A stretch of DNA of 32,069 bases from Botrimarina colliarenosi (GCF_007859955.1 NZ_SJPR01000012.1:1-32069); one strand, 5' to 3'. Shown: positions 22,924-31,935, counted from the stretch's first letter. The notes: generated by a model from the letters alone, not told the origin. A program made the numbers and translations.

Positions 22924-24779
22924 TGGCTGAACGCAGCACGATCAAAGCTTTGTTGATGCGGTTCGTCGACGACGAGTTGTCCGAGGCGGACGTCGTTGCA
23001 TTGAACGAGGCTTTGGCCGGCGACGAAGCGGTCCAACAAGAGTACGTCGACGCGGCGTACCTCCGCGAAGGCATGCGTAGGTGGGCACACTCTCGCGGTG
23101 CGGCAGATGAGTGGCAAGTCATCCGTTCGGCTGTCGGTATCGGGCCCCCGGATGAGGCTTCTAGCGCCGGGTCCGACGGAAGTGAGTGGTCGGTCGTAGC
23201 TGCGAATTCGATGCCAAGTGACGCACGCTATTCGCCTGTCGATCTGCGAGCCGCTAGACAACGAAAGAATCGAGTAGCAATCGCCACCACAGCTGCTGCC
23301 GTCCTCATATTGGCGATCGGCGGATGGTACTACAGGCTGTCGGCTACCGGTGGCTTCGTCGCCGCGGGCGACGCCTACGCGGGAGACCTCACGAAGAGCG
23401 AGGAAGATCTCGCGCTATCGGATTCAGATTCAGTCGTCGCGCGACTTACCGCGGCGACGCCGGACGTTCGGTGGAGTGGTGGGAAAGTTCCTTCGGACTT
23501 CTTGATGCGGTTCCGCCCCGGCGACATTCTGGGCATCGAGTCGGGTATTGCCCAGGTGGAGTTCAGCGGGGGGGCGAATCTTGTGCTTTGCTCACCGGCG
23601 TCGGTCCAATTCACCGGCGGCACGTCAGCGAGGCTGATGAGGGGCTGCGTCACGGGCCGGGCGGATGGCGCTAACTTCGTGCTGGTAACTCCTACCGCGA
23701 CGGTCGTTGATATCGGGACCGAGTTTGGAGTCGGGGTCGGACCCAGCGGAACTGATGTAACCGTGTTTGAGGGTGAGATCCACGTTCACAGCTTGAAGGA
23801 CAGCGGCGATGGCGGGCCAATGCGTCGGGTACGGGAAGGTATGTCGATGCGGATCGACTCGAATGGGTCTCCTACTGTGCTCCGCGGGCAACCTGATTAC
23901 CCGTACCGCCGCGATCTCTTGCAACCAGCCGATCCCCGAGGCGCCGAGGGGACTGTGAGCCTGCTCGATCTGGTCGGTGGGAACGACTACTTTCGTGCGA
24001 GGATCGCTGGATCGATCGACCCACGCACCGGATACTGGGGCTCTCCTCCCTGGGTAGGACCGGATCGCCAGCGGGCGTTGCGGGGAGACACCCAGTTCAC
24101 GGCGACTCCCTGGAATCCGATGGTGGATGGCGTCTTTATACCTCGCGCGAACGCGAGAGAGATGCAGATCGACTCCGATGGCCACATGGTTCACCTGCCG
24201 CCGAACAACGGGACATCATGGGGTCCCATCTGGGCGCGGCGCAGCTCCGAGATTGATCGTGACAATGAGTTCCGGACGGCGAACCGTCGTGACCTGTGGG
24301 GTAGCGGAACCCTCGAAGCGGTCCATCGGCGATTGCTAGACGCCAAAGATGGCGTGCTAGGGCTTCACGCCAACGTCGGAATCACGTTCGACCTCGGCTC
24401 GATCAGCGACGCCCAGCGAGCCGACGTCGTCGAGTTCTGTGCCCTACTGCATAACCTCGGAGCCGTCTCCGACGAGGAAGGGGTGCTCGAACAGTCAGTA
24501 GCGGATCTGCGTGTATTCGTAGACGGAAAGCTGAAGTACAGCCGGCTAGACTTCAACGCGGACGACGGCGAGGCGTCGATCGTCGTGCAGCTGAGCCCGA
24601 GCAATCGGTTCCTTACCCTCGTGGCGACCGACTCCGATGGCGATCCGAAGGTCGACCATGTCGTGCTGGTCGATCCTGTGCTGCGATTACAAGACAAGCC
24701 GCCGCTTGCGTGTCAGCCAGGAACGGACGGCCTCTGCTTGGCACGGCTGCTCGATCTGTCGCTGGTTCGTAGTCGGTAG
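22923..24779 (+). CDS. FecR-domain transmembrane sensor/anti-sigma-like protein with NPCBM-like C-terminus
   Basis: A 618-residue single-pass membrane protein. Residues 1-55 form a small acidic helical region (RFVDDELSEADVVALNEAL) like the cytoplasmic part of planctomycete anti-sigma proteins. A transmembrane helix spans about 116-137 (NRVAIATTAAAVLILAIGGW). A FecR-type beta domain covers about 170-300, including TPTATVVDIGTEFGV and VFEGEIHVH. The C-terminal ~340-590 resembles an NPCBM/jelly-roll domain (GLHANVGITFDLG, LRVFVDGKLKYS, HVVLVDPVLRL). The start overlaps the sigma stop, and the DUF1680 gene begins 11 bases after its own stop. The likely role is to bind glycan outside the cytoplasm and release the sigma factor. 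FecR and membrane topology are clear; glycan binding is inference. Confidence 0.85.
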   Translation: MAERSTIKALLMRFVDDELSEADVVALNEALAGDEAVQQEYVDAAYLREGMRRWAHSRGAADEWQVIRSAVGIGPPDEASSAGSDGSEWSVVAANSMPSDARYSPVDLRAARQRKNRVAIATTAAAVLILAIGGWYYRLSATGGFVAAGDAYAGDLTKSEEDLALSDSDSVVARLTAATPDVRWSGGKVPSDFLMRFRPGDILGIESGIAQVEFSGGANLVLCSPASVQFTGGTSARLMRGCVTGRADGANFVLVTPTATVVDIGTEFGVGVGPSGTDVTVFEGEIHVHSLKDSGDGGPMRRVREGMSMRIDSNGSPTVLRGQPDYPYRRDLLQPADPRGAEGTVSLLDLVGGNDYFRARIAGSIDPRTGYWGSPPWVGPDRQRALRGDTQFTATPWNPMVDGVFIPRANAREMQIDSDGHMVHLPPNNGTSWGPIWARRSSEIDRDNEFRTANRRDLWGSGTLEAVHRRLLDAKDGVLGLHANVGITFDLGSISDAQRADVVEFCALLHNLGAVSDEEGVLEQSVADLRVFVDGKLKYSRLDFNADDGEASIVVQLSPSNRFLTLVATDSDGDPKVDHVVLVDPVLRLQDKPPLACQPGTDGLCLARLLDLSLVRSR

Positions 24780-24790
24780 GGCGTACGGCG

Positions 24791-27484
24791 ATGGGGGACC
24801 CTCTGATCAAGCAATCGGTCGCTCGACCTCTCAGCGCAGCTCCGGCGATCTTCGTCCCGCGCAGTTGGTGGCCGACGGTCATCATCACCGTGAGTCTTGT
24901 GGTCGTCGTCGGCCCGCTCGCGAGTGGCGAGACCAGCATCTCGGCGTTAACGCGTCCACCGACGGACGTCCGCAATTCGCACTACCTGTCGAATAGGCCG
25001 CCGCTGCAGCCCGCCGCCTTTGTGAAGCTGCCGATCGGCAGTGTCAAACCACGGGGCTGGCTGTTGGAGACGCTTCGCCGCCAGCGAGCGGGGCTGGCGG
25101 GCCGACTTCAGGAAGTCAGCGCCTGGCTGCAAGAGGACGGCAACGCGTGGGTCGATCCACAGGGCAGGGGGAAGTGGGGCTGGGAGGAGGTGCCCTACTG
25201 GCTGCGCGGATCGATCCTGCTCGCGCAGCTTCTCGATGATGGAGACTTGAACGCCGAAACCGTCGGGTGGATAGAAGCGGTCCTCGCGAGCAAGCGACCC
25301 AATGGAGACTTCGGGCCCCGGCGGATCTTCGGCGACGACGATTCGCCCGACCTCTGGGCCAACATCCTGATGCTGTCTTGCCTCCAGTCCTACTACGAGT
25401 GCACGGCAGATCCCCGCGTCATAGAATTGATGCTCGGGTACTGCCGCTACGTGGCAACGATTCCCGATGAGAAGATGCTCACGCACTTCTGGCAATACTA
25501 TCGGGGCGGCGATCTGCTTGAAGTCGTTTACTGGCTGTTCAATCACACGGAAGAAGAGTGGTTGCTAGGCCTCGCCGAGAAGGTGCATCGGAACACGGCC
25601 AACTGGCGTCTCAACGGTGACCTTCCTAGCTGGCACGGCGTCAACATCGCGCAGGCCTTCGGGGAGCCCGCGACGTACTACCTGCAGTCCGGAGACTCAA
25701 GTGACCTGCGCGCCGCGTACGACAACTTCCGGTTGGTTCGGAAGAGCTACGGCCGATTTCCGGGCGGGATGTTCGCCGCCGATGAAAATGCTCGCGTGGG
25801 CTATCGTGATCCGCGGCAGGCCATCGAGACCTGTGCGGTCGTCGAGCAGATCCGGTCCGATCAGCAGCTGCTGGTCATTACCGGAGATCCCCTCTGGGCT
25901 GACCACGTCGAGGATGTCGCCTTCAACACCTTCCCTGCGACGCTCGCGCCCGATTACCGGTCGCTCCGTTATCTGACGAGCCCCAATCTTGTCGTTAGCG
26001 ATAGTCGCGACTATTCGCCCGGGATTGAGAACGTTGGGCCGATGTTCAACTTCAATCCGCTGAGCCACCGGTGCTGCCAACACAATCACACGCAGGGTTG
26101 GCCGCGGTTCATAGAGTATCTTTGGTTGGCCACGAACGACCACGGACTCTTGGCGGCATGCTACGGACCGAGCGTCGTCGAGGCAGTTGTCGGAGACGGT
26201 GTCGCCGTCCGCGTTGTTGAAACGACCCGCTACCCCTTCGAAGAGCAGGTCGTGTTCGACATCACGCCCGACTCACCCGCGAAGTTCCCTCTCTACCTGA
26301 GGATTCCCGCATGGTCCAAGCGGACCGAGGTCACCCTCAACGACGTCGTCGTGGCGGAGAACATTGCGCAGGGTGGCTATGTCCGGATTGAGCATAGGTG
26401 GAAGCACGGCGACACCGTCACGCTGCGGATGCCGATGGACGTGCGAGTCCATCGCTGGCGAGACAATCACAACAGCATCAGCGTCAGCCGCGGCCCAATT
26501 ACCTACGCACTGCGAATCGGCAGCACGAAGGTAGTCGTCGATCCGACCGACACCGCCGCGGTCGATACGCAGTGGCGTCCCGACGTTGACCTCGAGGCGT
26601 GGCCGGCGTTCGAGCTTCATCCAACGACGCCTTGGAACTACGGTTTGGTGCTGGAAGAGCTACCGGTTGAGGACAACTTCCGCGTCGAGCACCGCGAATG
26701 GCCGCGGTCCAACTACCCGTTCGCTCCGGACTCATCACCCGTAGCAATCCGTTGCGAGGGGAAACGCATCCCTGAGTGGACCGTCGATCTCACCGGCATG
26801 TGCGGCCGGTTGCAGCAAAGCCCCGCCTACTCGGAGGCGCCCACGGAACCGCTCACGTTGCTGCCGATGGGCGCCGCGCCGCTGCGGATCAGTGTGTTTC
26901 CGGAAGCGGGCGACGACCGCGGCCTCAGGCGTTGGAGAGGCGTTGCCAGCACCGACTTGTCCTACACCCCCGCGGCCTCCTACTGCTCTGCGGATGACCG
27001 GCTCTCGGCGATGGCCGATGGTCTGCTCCCCTGCGCGTCCAGCGACCAAGCGATCCCGCGCCTGACCTTCCTGCCAAGGACCGGCACGACCGAGTGGCTC
27101 CAAGCCGACTTCGATCAGCCACGCGACCTCCGTAGCGTGAGCGTCTACTGGTGCGACGACTCGTCTCGGTACGACCACGCCCCCACCGGCCCCTTCGACA
27201 AGGCGATCAACGAAGCCGATTGCCGTGTGCCGGCTTCGTGGAGGCTGCTCTATCGGGATGGCCAAGACTGGAAGCCGGTGCAGACAGACGGTCCCTACGG
27301 GACCGACGTCAATCGATTCAACGTGACCAGTTTCGCCCCAGTTGTCACCACCGCGCTGAGGATCGAGGTGCAGCTCGCGCCCGAAGCTTCCGCCGGCGTG
27401 TTGGAATGGCGGATCGGCGGTTCGACACGAGAACCGCCGGCGGCAGCACAAGCCTCTGACAACTCACGCGATGCATCCCCATAG
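24791..27484 (+). CDS. DUF1680 glycosidase (GH127/GH146-type) with discoidin-like C-terminal domain
   Basis: An 897-residue exported protein with a hydrophobic signal segment at about 29-45. NRPPLQPAAFVKLPIGSVKP is shared with the 680-residue paralog at 13235. The DUF1680 site is present: Asp331-Glu332, Glu346-Thr-Cys348 and Cys428-Cys429 in HRCCQHNHTQGWP. Beta-sandwich regions follow, then about residues 730-885 form an F5/8-type-C-like domain (LRSVSVYWCDD, VPASWRLLYRDGQDW, LRIEVQLAPEASAGVLEWRI) like that of the 860-residue lipoprotein. Probable activity is release of arabinofuranose or a related rare sugar from a side chain. It follows the FecR gene by 11 bases and precedes the epimerase by 9, so it is in the sensor's own operon. 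Confidence 0.88.
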   Translation: MGDPLIKQSVARPLSAAPAIFVPRSWWPTVIITVSLVVVVGPLASGETSISALTRPPTDVRNSHYLSNRPPLQPAAFVKLPIGSVKPRGWLLETLRRQRAGLAGRLQEVSAWLQEDGNAWVDPQGRGKWGWEEVPYWLRGSILLAQLLDDGDLNAETVGWIEAVLASKRPNGDFGPRRIFGDDDSPDLWANILMLSCLQSYYECTADPRVIELMLGYCRYVATIPDEKMLTHFWQYYRGGDLLEVVYWLFNHTEEEWLLGLAEKVHRNTANWRLNGDLPSWHGVNIAQAFGEPATYYLQSGDSSDLRAAYDNFRLVRKSYGRFPGGMFAADENARVGYRDPRQAIETCAVVEQIRSDQQLLVITGDPLWADHVEDVAFNTFPATLAPDYRSLRYLTSPNLVVSDSRDYSPGIENVGPMFNFNPLSHRCCQHNHTQGWPRFIEYLWLATNDHGLLAACYGPSVVEAVVGDGVAVRVVETTRYPFEEQVVFDITPDSPAKFPLYLRIPAWSKRTEVTLNDVVVAENIAQGGYVRIEHRWKHGDTVTLRMPMDVRVHRWRDNHNSISVSRGPITYALRIGSTKVVVDPTDTAAVDTQWRPDVDLEAWPAFELHPTTPWNYGLVLEELPVEDNFRVEHREWPRSNYPFAPDSSPVAIRCEGKRIPEWTVDLTGMCGRLQQSPAYSEAPTEPLTLLPMGAAPLRISVFPEAGDDRGLRRWRGVASTDLSYTPAASYCSADDRLSAMADGLLPCASSDQAIPRLTFLPRTGTTEWLQADFDQPRDLRSVSVYWCDDSSRYDHAPTGPFDKAINEADCRVPASWRLLYRDGQDWKPVQTDGPYGTDVNRFNVTSFAPVVTTALRIEVQLAPEASAGVLEWRIGGSTREPPAAAQASDNSRDASP

Positions 27485-27493
27485 AGACGCCCC

Positions 27494-28600
27494 ATGTCAA
27501 TGAGATCCCTGCTTCTGTGCGGCATGTCCGTGTCAGCCGCAACCAGCTGCCACGCGCAGATCGTCGAGGAAGACTTCGACAGCATCCGACTGTTCACGCT
27601 GCGGAACGCCTCGGGCATCGAGGTCCGCATTACGAACTACGGGGCGATCATCACTTCGATCCGTACGCCGGACCGCGATGGCGAGCTGGCGGACATCGCA
27701 CTCGGGTACACCCGTGTCGAAGACTACATCAACGCGGTGGACAAACCGTACTTCGGCGCCGTGGTGGGTCGCTACGGCAACCGAATCGCGGGCGGGCGAT
27801 TCATCCTAGACGGAGAAACCTACGAGCTCGCCCGAAACAACGGCGAGAACCATCTCCACGGAGGCGTGATCGGCTTCGACAAGGTCGTGTGGGCTGCGGA
27901 GCCGCTGCCGGAGTCTAACGCGCTGCGGCTGACGTACCGCGCCAAGGATCTCGAAGAGGGATACCCGGGCAATCTCGATCTGGAAGTGGTCTATCGGCTC
28001 ACCGACAAGGACGAGTTGGTCGTCTCCTACCGCGCGACAACCGACAAGGCGACGCCGGTCAACGTTACGCAGCACACGTACTTCAATCTGCGTGGCGAGG
28101 GGACCGGCTCGATCCTCGGCCATGAGCTGATGCTCAACGCTGACGGCTACACGCCCGTTGACGAAGGCCTTATCCCGCAGGGAACTATCGCACCCGTAAC
28201 TGGCACACCGTTCGACTTCCGGCCTAGCAAGTCCATCGGAGAAGACATCGGCGCCGAGAACGAGCAGCTCCAATTCGGAGGAGGGTACGACCACAACTGG
28301 GTGCTGAACCGAGAGGGAGACACGGCGTCACTCGTCCTGGCAGCTCGCGTCTACGAACCCGAGTCAGGCCGGGCGATGGAGATCCGGACGACCGAGCCGG
28401 GGATCCAGTTCTACAGCGGTAACTTTTTGGACGGGCGGCTCGTCGGTAAGTCCGGCAGGAGGTACGTGCACCGCGGAGGGTTCTGCCTTGAGACGCAGCA
28501 TTTTCCCGACAGCCCGAATCAGCCGCACTTCCCGAGCACCATCCTCCGGCCCGGTGAGCTCTACGAGAGCACCACGGTCTTGCGATTCTTCACCCAGTAA
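27494..28600 (+). CDS. Secreted aldose 1-epimerase (mutarotase)
   Basis: A 368-residue GalM-family protein with an N-terminal signal (LLLCGMSVSAATSCHA). Family landmarks are TNYGAIITSIRTPDRDG, GRYGNRIAGGRF (Arg97), His120 in NGENHLHGG, catalytic His194 in NVTQHTYFNL, Asp266 in GGYDHNW and the general-base Glu301 in TTEPGIQFYSGN. It interconverts alpha and beta anomers of free aldoses. Because it is exported and lies directly behind a DUF1680 gene, it most likely equilibrates sugar released by that enzyme before uptake. Exact sugar preference (galactose, arabinose, xylose) cannot be read from sequence. All expected active-site residues are present. Confidence 0.93.
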   Translation: MSMRSLLLCGMSVSAATSCHAQIVEEDFDSIRLFTLRNASGIEVRITNYGAIITSIRTPDRDGELADIALGYTRVEDYINAVDKPYFGAVVGRYGNRIAGGRFILDGETYELARNNGENHLHGGVIGFDKVVWAAEPLPESNALRLTYRAKDLEEGYPGNLDLEVVYRLTDKDELVVSYRATTDKATPVNVTQHTYFNLRGEGTGSILGHELMLNADGYTPVDEGLIPQGTIAPVTGTPFDFRPSKSIGEDIGAENEQLQFGGGYDHNWVLNREGDTASLVLAARVYEPESGRAMEIRTTEPGIQFYSGNFLDGRLVGKSGRRYVHRGGFCLETQHFPDSPNQPHFPSTILRPGELYESTTVLRFFTQ

Positions 28601-28660
28601 GAAGGGCACCGCGTCGCTCAATCCTGATCAGCAACCGGCGCCGAGGTCGGCGAGGCGACC

Positions 28661-31630
28661 ATGCAGCGCACCGCACCGCAAAAACTATCGCTCGCTCGGC
28701 AGGCTCTGTGCCCGCGGATTGGCCACTCGCTTCGCCGGCTCGCGCGTGCTGTCAGATTGCCTAATCGGCGATGCAGAAGTAACGGTCGTGCCACCGTAAC
28801 CGTCGCGCTGCATATCCTGCTATGCGTGAGCCCGTCTCATGCTGCAGAGTCAGAGCTCCGTGGAGCCGGGTTCGCGTTGGTATTCGACCAGGAACGCGGC
28901 AGCGTCACCAGCCTGAAGTGCGATCACGACCCGCACAGCGCCGAATTCATCAAGCCGGGTCACCTTCTCGGGGACGTCACGCTCAGTTATCGCCGCCCCG
29001 GCGAACCGTGGCGGACCGCGCGACTGCGAGATCCTGGCGCCCATTCCATTGTTGAGTCCGATTCGGACGGCGTTGAGGTGCGTTATCGGCTGCCCGGTGA
29101 CCTCGAACTGGTCAAGACGTTCGCCCTAAGCGCCTCGCGTCTGGCCTGGATTCTGGAGCTACGCAACCTTGGCGAGCAAACGCTCGAGGTCGGGGACCTC
29201 GGCCTCCCGCTCCGGATGAACACGGACTACGTCGGCGGTGACCTGCAGGACGAGGACGCCGTCCGCAAGACGTACGAGAGCCGGCTAAACCGTCATCGCC
29301 TCGTCGCCGGTCACGGCTCATTCGTTTACTGGACGAAAGCGATCGGCTTTGGGCCCATCTTGGTGATGACGCCGAGCGGAGCCACGCGTTTGGAGTACTT
29401 CGACGCCGGTCACACCGCCTTCGTCCACTCGGCCCGTAGCGGTCCCGACGCGCCACAGGGCACGTGGCGCCAGCCCCACACCGGCGTCACCCTGGCGCCG
29501 AAGGGAGAGCCGAACGACGCCGCTCGCTACGGCTTCACCTTCGCTTGGGCCAACAACCTACGTGACGTCCGAGACATCCTCTACGACGACGGCCTCCTTG
29601 ACGTGTACGTCGTTCCAGGCATGACGCTGCCGACTGACCTGACGGCTCGCGTTGCGCTGCGCACCCGGAGCCGAACTCTCACCCTTCAGCCGGAGCACCC
29701 CGAGGCGACGAGCATCGTCTACCTCGGGGAGGCCCAGCCGGACGTCCATGTCTACGAACTGGGCTTCTCGCGGCTGGGCGAGAACGCCGTCCGGGTGGAT
29801 TACGACGGAGGCCGCTCACTGAAACTGGAGTTCTTCAGCACGGAGTCGTTAGAGACGCTCTACCGAAAGCGCGCCCGCTTCATCACGCAGAAGCAACAGC
29901 ATCGAAACGGCAAGTGGTACAACGGCTTGTTCAGCCTCTGGGACATGCGAGAGAAGGCCTTGCGCGGTCCTGAGGACACCGGCGGCCTGCAGGACTACAT
30001 GGTGGGCGGGTCGGACGACCCCTCCAACTCGAAGGCGGTGTTGGTCGCTGAGAAGAACGTTGTTCTGCCCGACGCCGACGAGATCGCCGCGCTCGAGTAT
30101 TACCTGGAGCACTTCGTCTGGGGGAAGCTCCAGCGCACCAATCAAGAGCATCCCCATCCCTATGGGATCTACGGCAGCGAGAACTGGTACCTAAACCGCA
30201 CGACCGCGTGGGGAACGACGCTGCCCGACCGTATCCGGTCGTACGAGAAGATGTTCGGCGTCCCCCAGGGAACCGGGTTGGGAGCAGAACGCTTGTGGAG
30301 GTCGTTCGACTACACGACCTTCATCATGCTCTACTACGACATGTACCGGATCGCCGACCAGTACCCCAACCTGGTGACCTACCTCGACGCCCAGGGGTAC
30401 CTTGAGAGGGCGTACGGCACGGCTCAAGCGTACTTCCGGGTTCCCTACGCGATCCACTTGGTCGGGCGGCCGCTGTGGTCGCACAAAGGGTACAGCGACT
30501 GGGCTTACAAGCTCGGCAACTTCCATGAGCGGTACCTCATCGATCTCATCCGTGCGCTGCGGCAGGAGGGCATGGATCAAGAAGCCGGGTGGTTGCGGGG
30601 TGAGTGGGAGAAGAAAGTTAAGTACTTCCTGTACGACGAACCGCTCCCGTTCGGCTCGGAGTTCGTGTTTGACCGGACCGCCTTCGAATCGACGCACGCG
30701 ATCGCGCGCTACGCGATCCAAAACCCGATGCAGCCCGACCGAAACCTTTGGTTCGATCGGAACCGCAACCGCTGGTACTCGCACCCGGACGTTCGGCCCG
30801 CACACGCCGAACTGTTCATGAAGAGGCAGATCGACGCCAACATCGCTATGCGTGGGTCGCTGGAAGCCACGTACTACTACCTGGGCTCAGCGCGGGTCGG
30901 AGCGAACACGCTCGACTACATGTCGCAGATGGCCGGCTGGGCCGTCTTGGACTACGGCCTGCATTACAGCGACGACCCCGCGCCGTATGTGCGGCTGGGG
31001 TACGCGTCCTTGTTGAGCTCTTGGGCCCTTGTGAACTCAGGAACCGCCGAATCAGGATACGGCTACTGGTATCCGGGCGAAGAGAACGACGGGGCGGCGG
31101 GCTGGTGCTTTCAGACGCTAAAGAACGGCGAGACCTGGGCTACCGGGACCTCGGCCCGGGGGATCTGGCCCTACGACGGAGAGATCGACCACGGCCTAGC
31201 AGGCGGCATCCGCGCGGCTGCCACCGTCGTGATGGACGACCCCCTCTTCGGCAGGATTGCGATCGGGGGTTCCTACGGCTCGCGCGACGGCTGGAACACC
31301 GTTGTGCCCCAAGACGGCGTACGCCGCCGCCTGCATCTGCTCGTGGGATCGGAACGTGTCCACCTGACGCTGCACACCGACGGCCTACAGAAGTCGGAAG
31401 AGGTGCTGTTTAACGACGACTTGACCTATCTCAAGTTCCAGCTTGAGAACCGTTCGGGCGTTGCTCACCAAGGCTCATTCGAAGTCAGTGGGTTGCCTGA
31501 CGGAGAGTATGCCTTCGTGCTAAACGGCCAGCACATCCGTTCGTTTGACAGCGATCGGGGGCAGAAGATCCATCATTCGTTCGACGTGAGCGGGGTACGC
31601 CGGCACACGGCACTTGTACAGCGTCAGTAG
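28661..31630 (+). CDS. Large secreted DUF5695-like putative glycan-active protein
   Basis: A 989-residue protein. A long arginine-rich leader (about 45 residues) precedes the hydrophobic export segment TVTVALHILLCVSPSHA, so cleavage should be near residue 62. The N-terminal half is beta-rich (GFALVFDQERGSVTSLKC, LVKTFALSASRLAWILELRN), as in sugar-hydrolase super-sandwich domains. From about residue 400 it is helical and rich in Trp/Tyr (NGKWYNGLFSLWD, YTTFIMLYYDMYR, TYYYLGSARVG), resembling a six-hairpin barrel. A short beta domain ends the protein. The order suggests a DUF5695-type family protein; that label is from memory and unverified. GAGG precedes the ATG at 28661, 60 bases after the epimerase. 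It is last in unit C and probably cleaves backbone or side chains. Confidence 0.7.
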   Translation: MQRTAPQKLSLARQALCPRIGHSLRRLARAVRLPNRRCRSNGRATVTVALHILLCVSPSHAAESELRGAGFALVFDQERGSVTSLKCDHDPHSAEFIKPGHLLGDVTLSYRRPGEPWRTARLRDPGAHSIVESDSDGVEVRYRLPGDLELVKTFALSASRLAWILELRNLGEQTLEVGDLGLPLRMNTDYVGGDLQDEDAVRKTYESRLNRHRLVAGHGSFVYWTKAIGFGPILVMTPSGATRLEYFDAGHTAFVHSARSGPDAPQGTWRQPHTGVTLAPKGEPNDAARYGFTFAWANNLRDVRDILYDDGLLDVYVVPGMTLPTDLTARVALRTRSRTLTLQPEHPEATSIVYLGEAQPDVHVYELGFSRLGENAVRVDYDGGRSLKLEFFSTESLETLYRKRARFITQKQQHRNGKWYNGLFSLWDMREKALRGPEDTGGLQDYMVGGSDDPSNSKAVLVAEKNVVLPDADEIAALEYYLEHFVWGKLQRTNQEHPHPYGIYGSENWYLNRTTAWGTTLPDRIRSYEKMFGVPQGTGLGAERLWRSFDYTTFIMLYYDMYRIADQYPNLVTYLDAQGYLERAYGTAQAYFRVPYAIHLVGRPLWSHKGYSDWAYKLGNFHERYLIDLIRALRQEGMDQEAGWLRGEWEKKVKYFLYDEPLPFGSEFVFDRTAFESTHAIARYAIQNPMQPDRNLWFDRNRNRWYSHPDVRPAHAELFMKRQIDANIAMRGSLEATYYYLGSARVGANTLDYMSQMAGWAVLDYGLHYSDDPAPYVRLGYASLLSSWALVNSGTAESGYGYWYPGEENDGAAGWCFQTLKNGETWATGTSARGIWPYDGEIDHGLAGGIRAAATVVMDDPLFGRIAIGGSYGSRDGWNTVVPQDGVRRRLHLLVGSERVHLTLHTDGLQKSEEVLFNDDLTYLKFQLENRSGVAHQGSFEVSGLPDGEYAFVLNGQHIRSFDSDRGQKIHHSFDVSGVRRHTALVQRQ

Positions 31631-31804
31631 TTCTCGAGAGACCTGTGGACTGAGTATGCGTTCGACTGGCCATTTTGAGAATCTCACGTGACAATCCGCC
31701 ATCGTCGCTACCGTCCCACATCGACCAAAATCAGTTCTGATCACACGCTCTAAGGTATTGTGCCTCAGGCCAAAGTAGGCAAGCCGCTCGGTCCGAGGCT
31801 CAGC

Positions 31805-31923
31805 GGGTGGACCAACACCGCTCAGTTCGCCGTCCGCCGAACGCGCAGAGGTCCTGGCCGAGCTTGGACACCGCTGCGAGTTGGCGGATCCGCCATCTGC
31901 GGCCGGTTGAGGCAACCTCGGCG
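31805..31923 (+). repeat. Right copy of ~119-bp direct repeat flanking the locus
   Basis: It is collinear and in the same orientation as 3227-3345, ungapped, with about seven substitutions by eye. It lies 174 bases after the last gene of the plus-strand operon. Its right end runs into a short internal duplication (31906-31924 and 31951-31969) not found at the left copy. Confidence 0.85.
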
Positions 31924-31935
31924 ACTTAGCCGCGG

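Noticed and set aside
3696..31630. SusC/SusD, TonB receptor or ABC transporter genes expected in a polysaccharide locus
   Set aside because: All sizeable frames were read and none shows plug/barrel, SusD-like or ATPase motifs. Their absence is recorded, not a hidden gene.
31631..31690. Possible terminator using TTCTCGAGAG and GAGAATCTC after the last gene
   Set aside because: The pairing is short and imperfect with a long loop, so it is not reported as a terminator.
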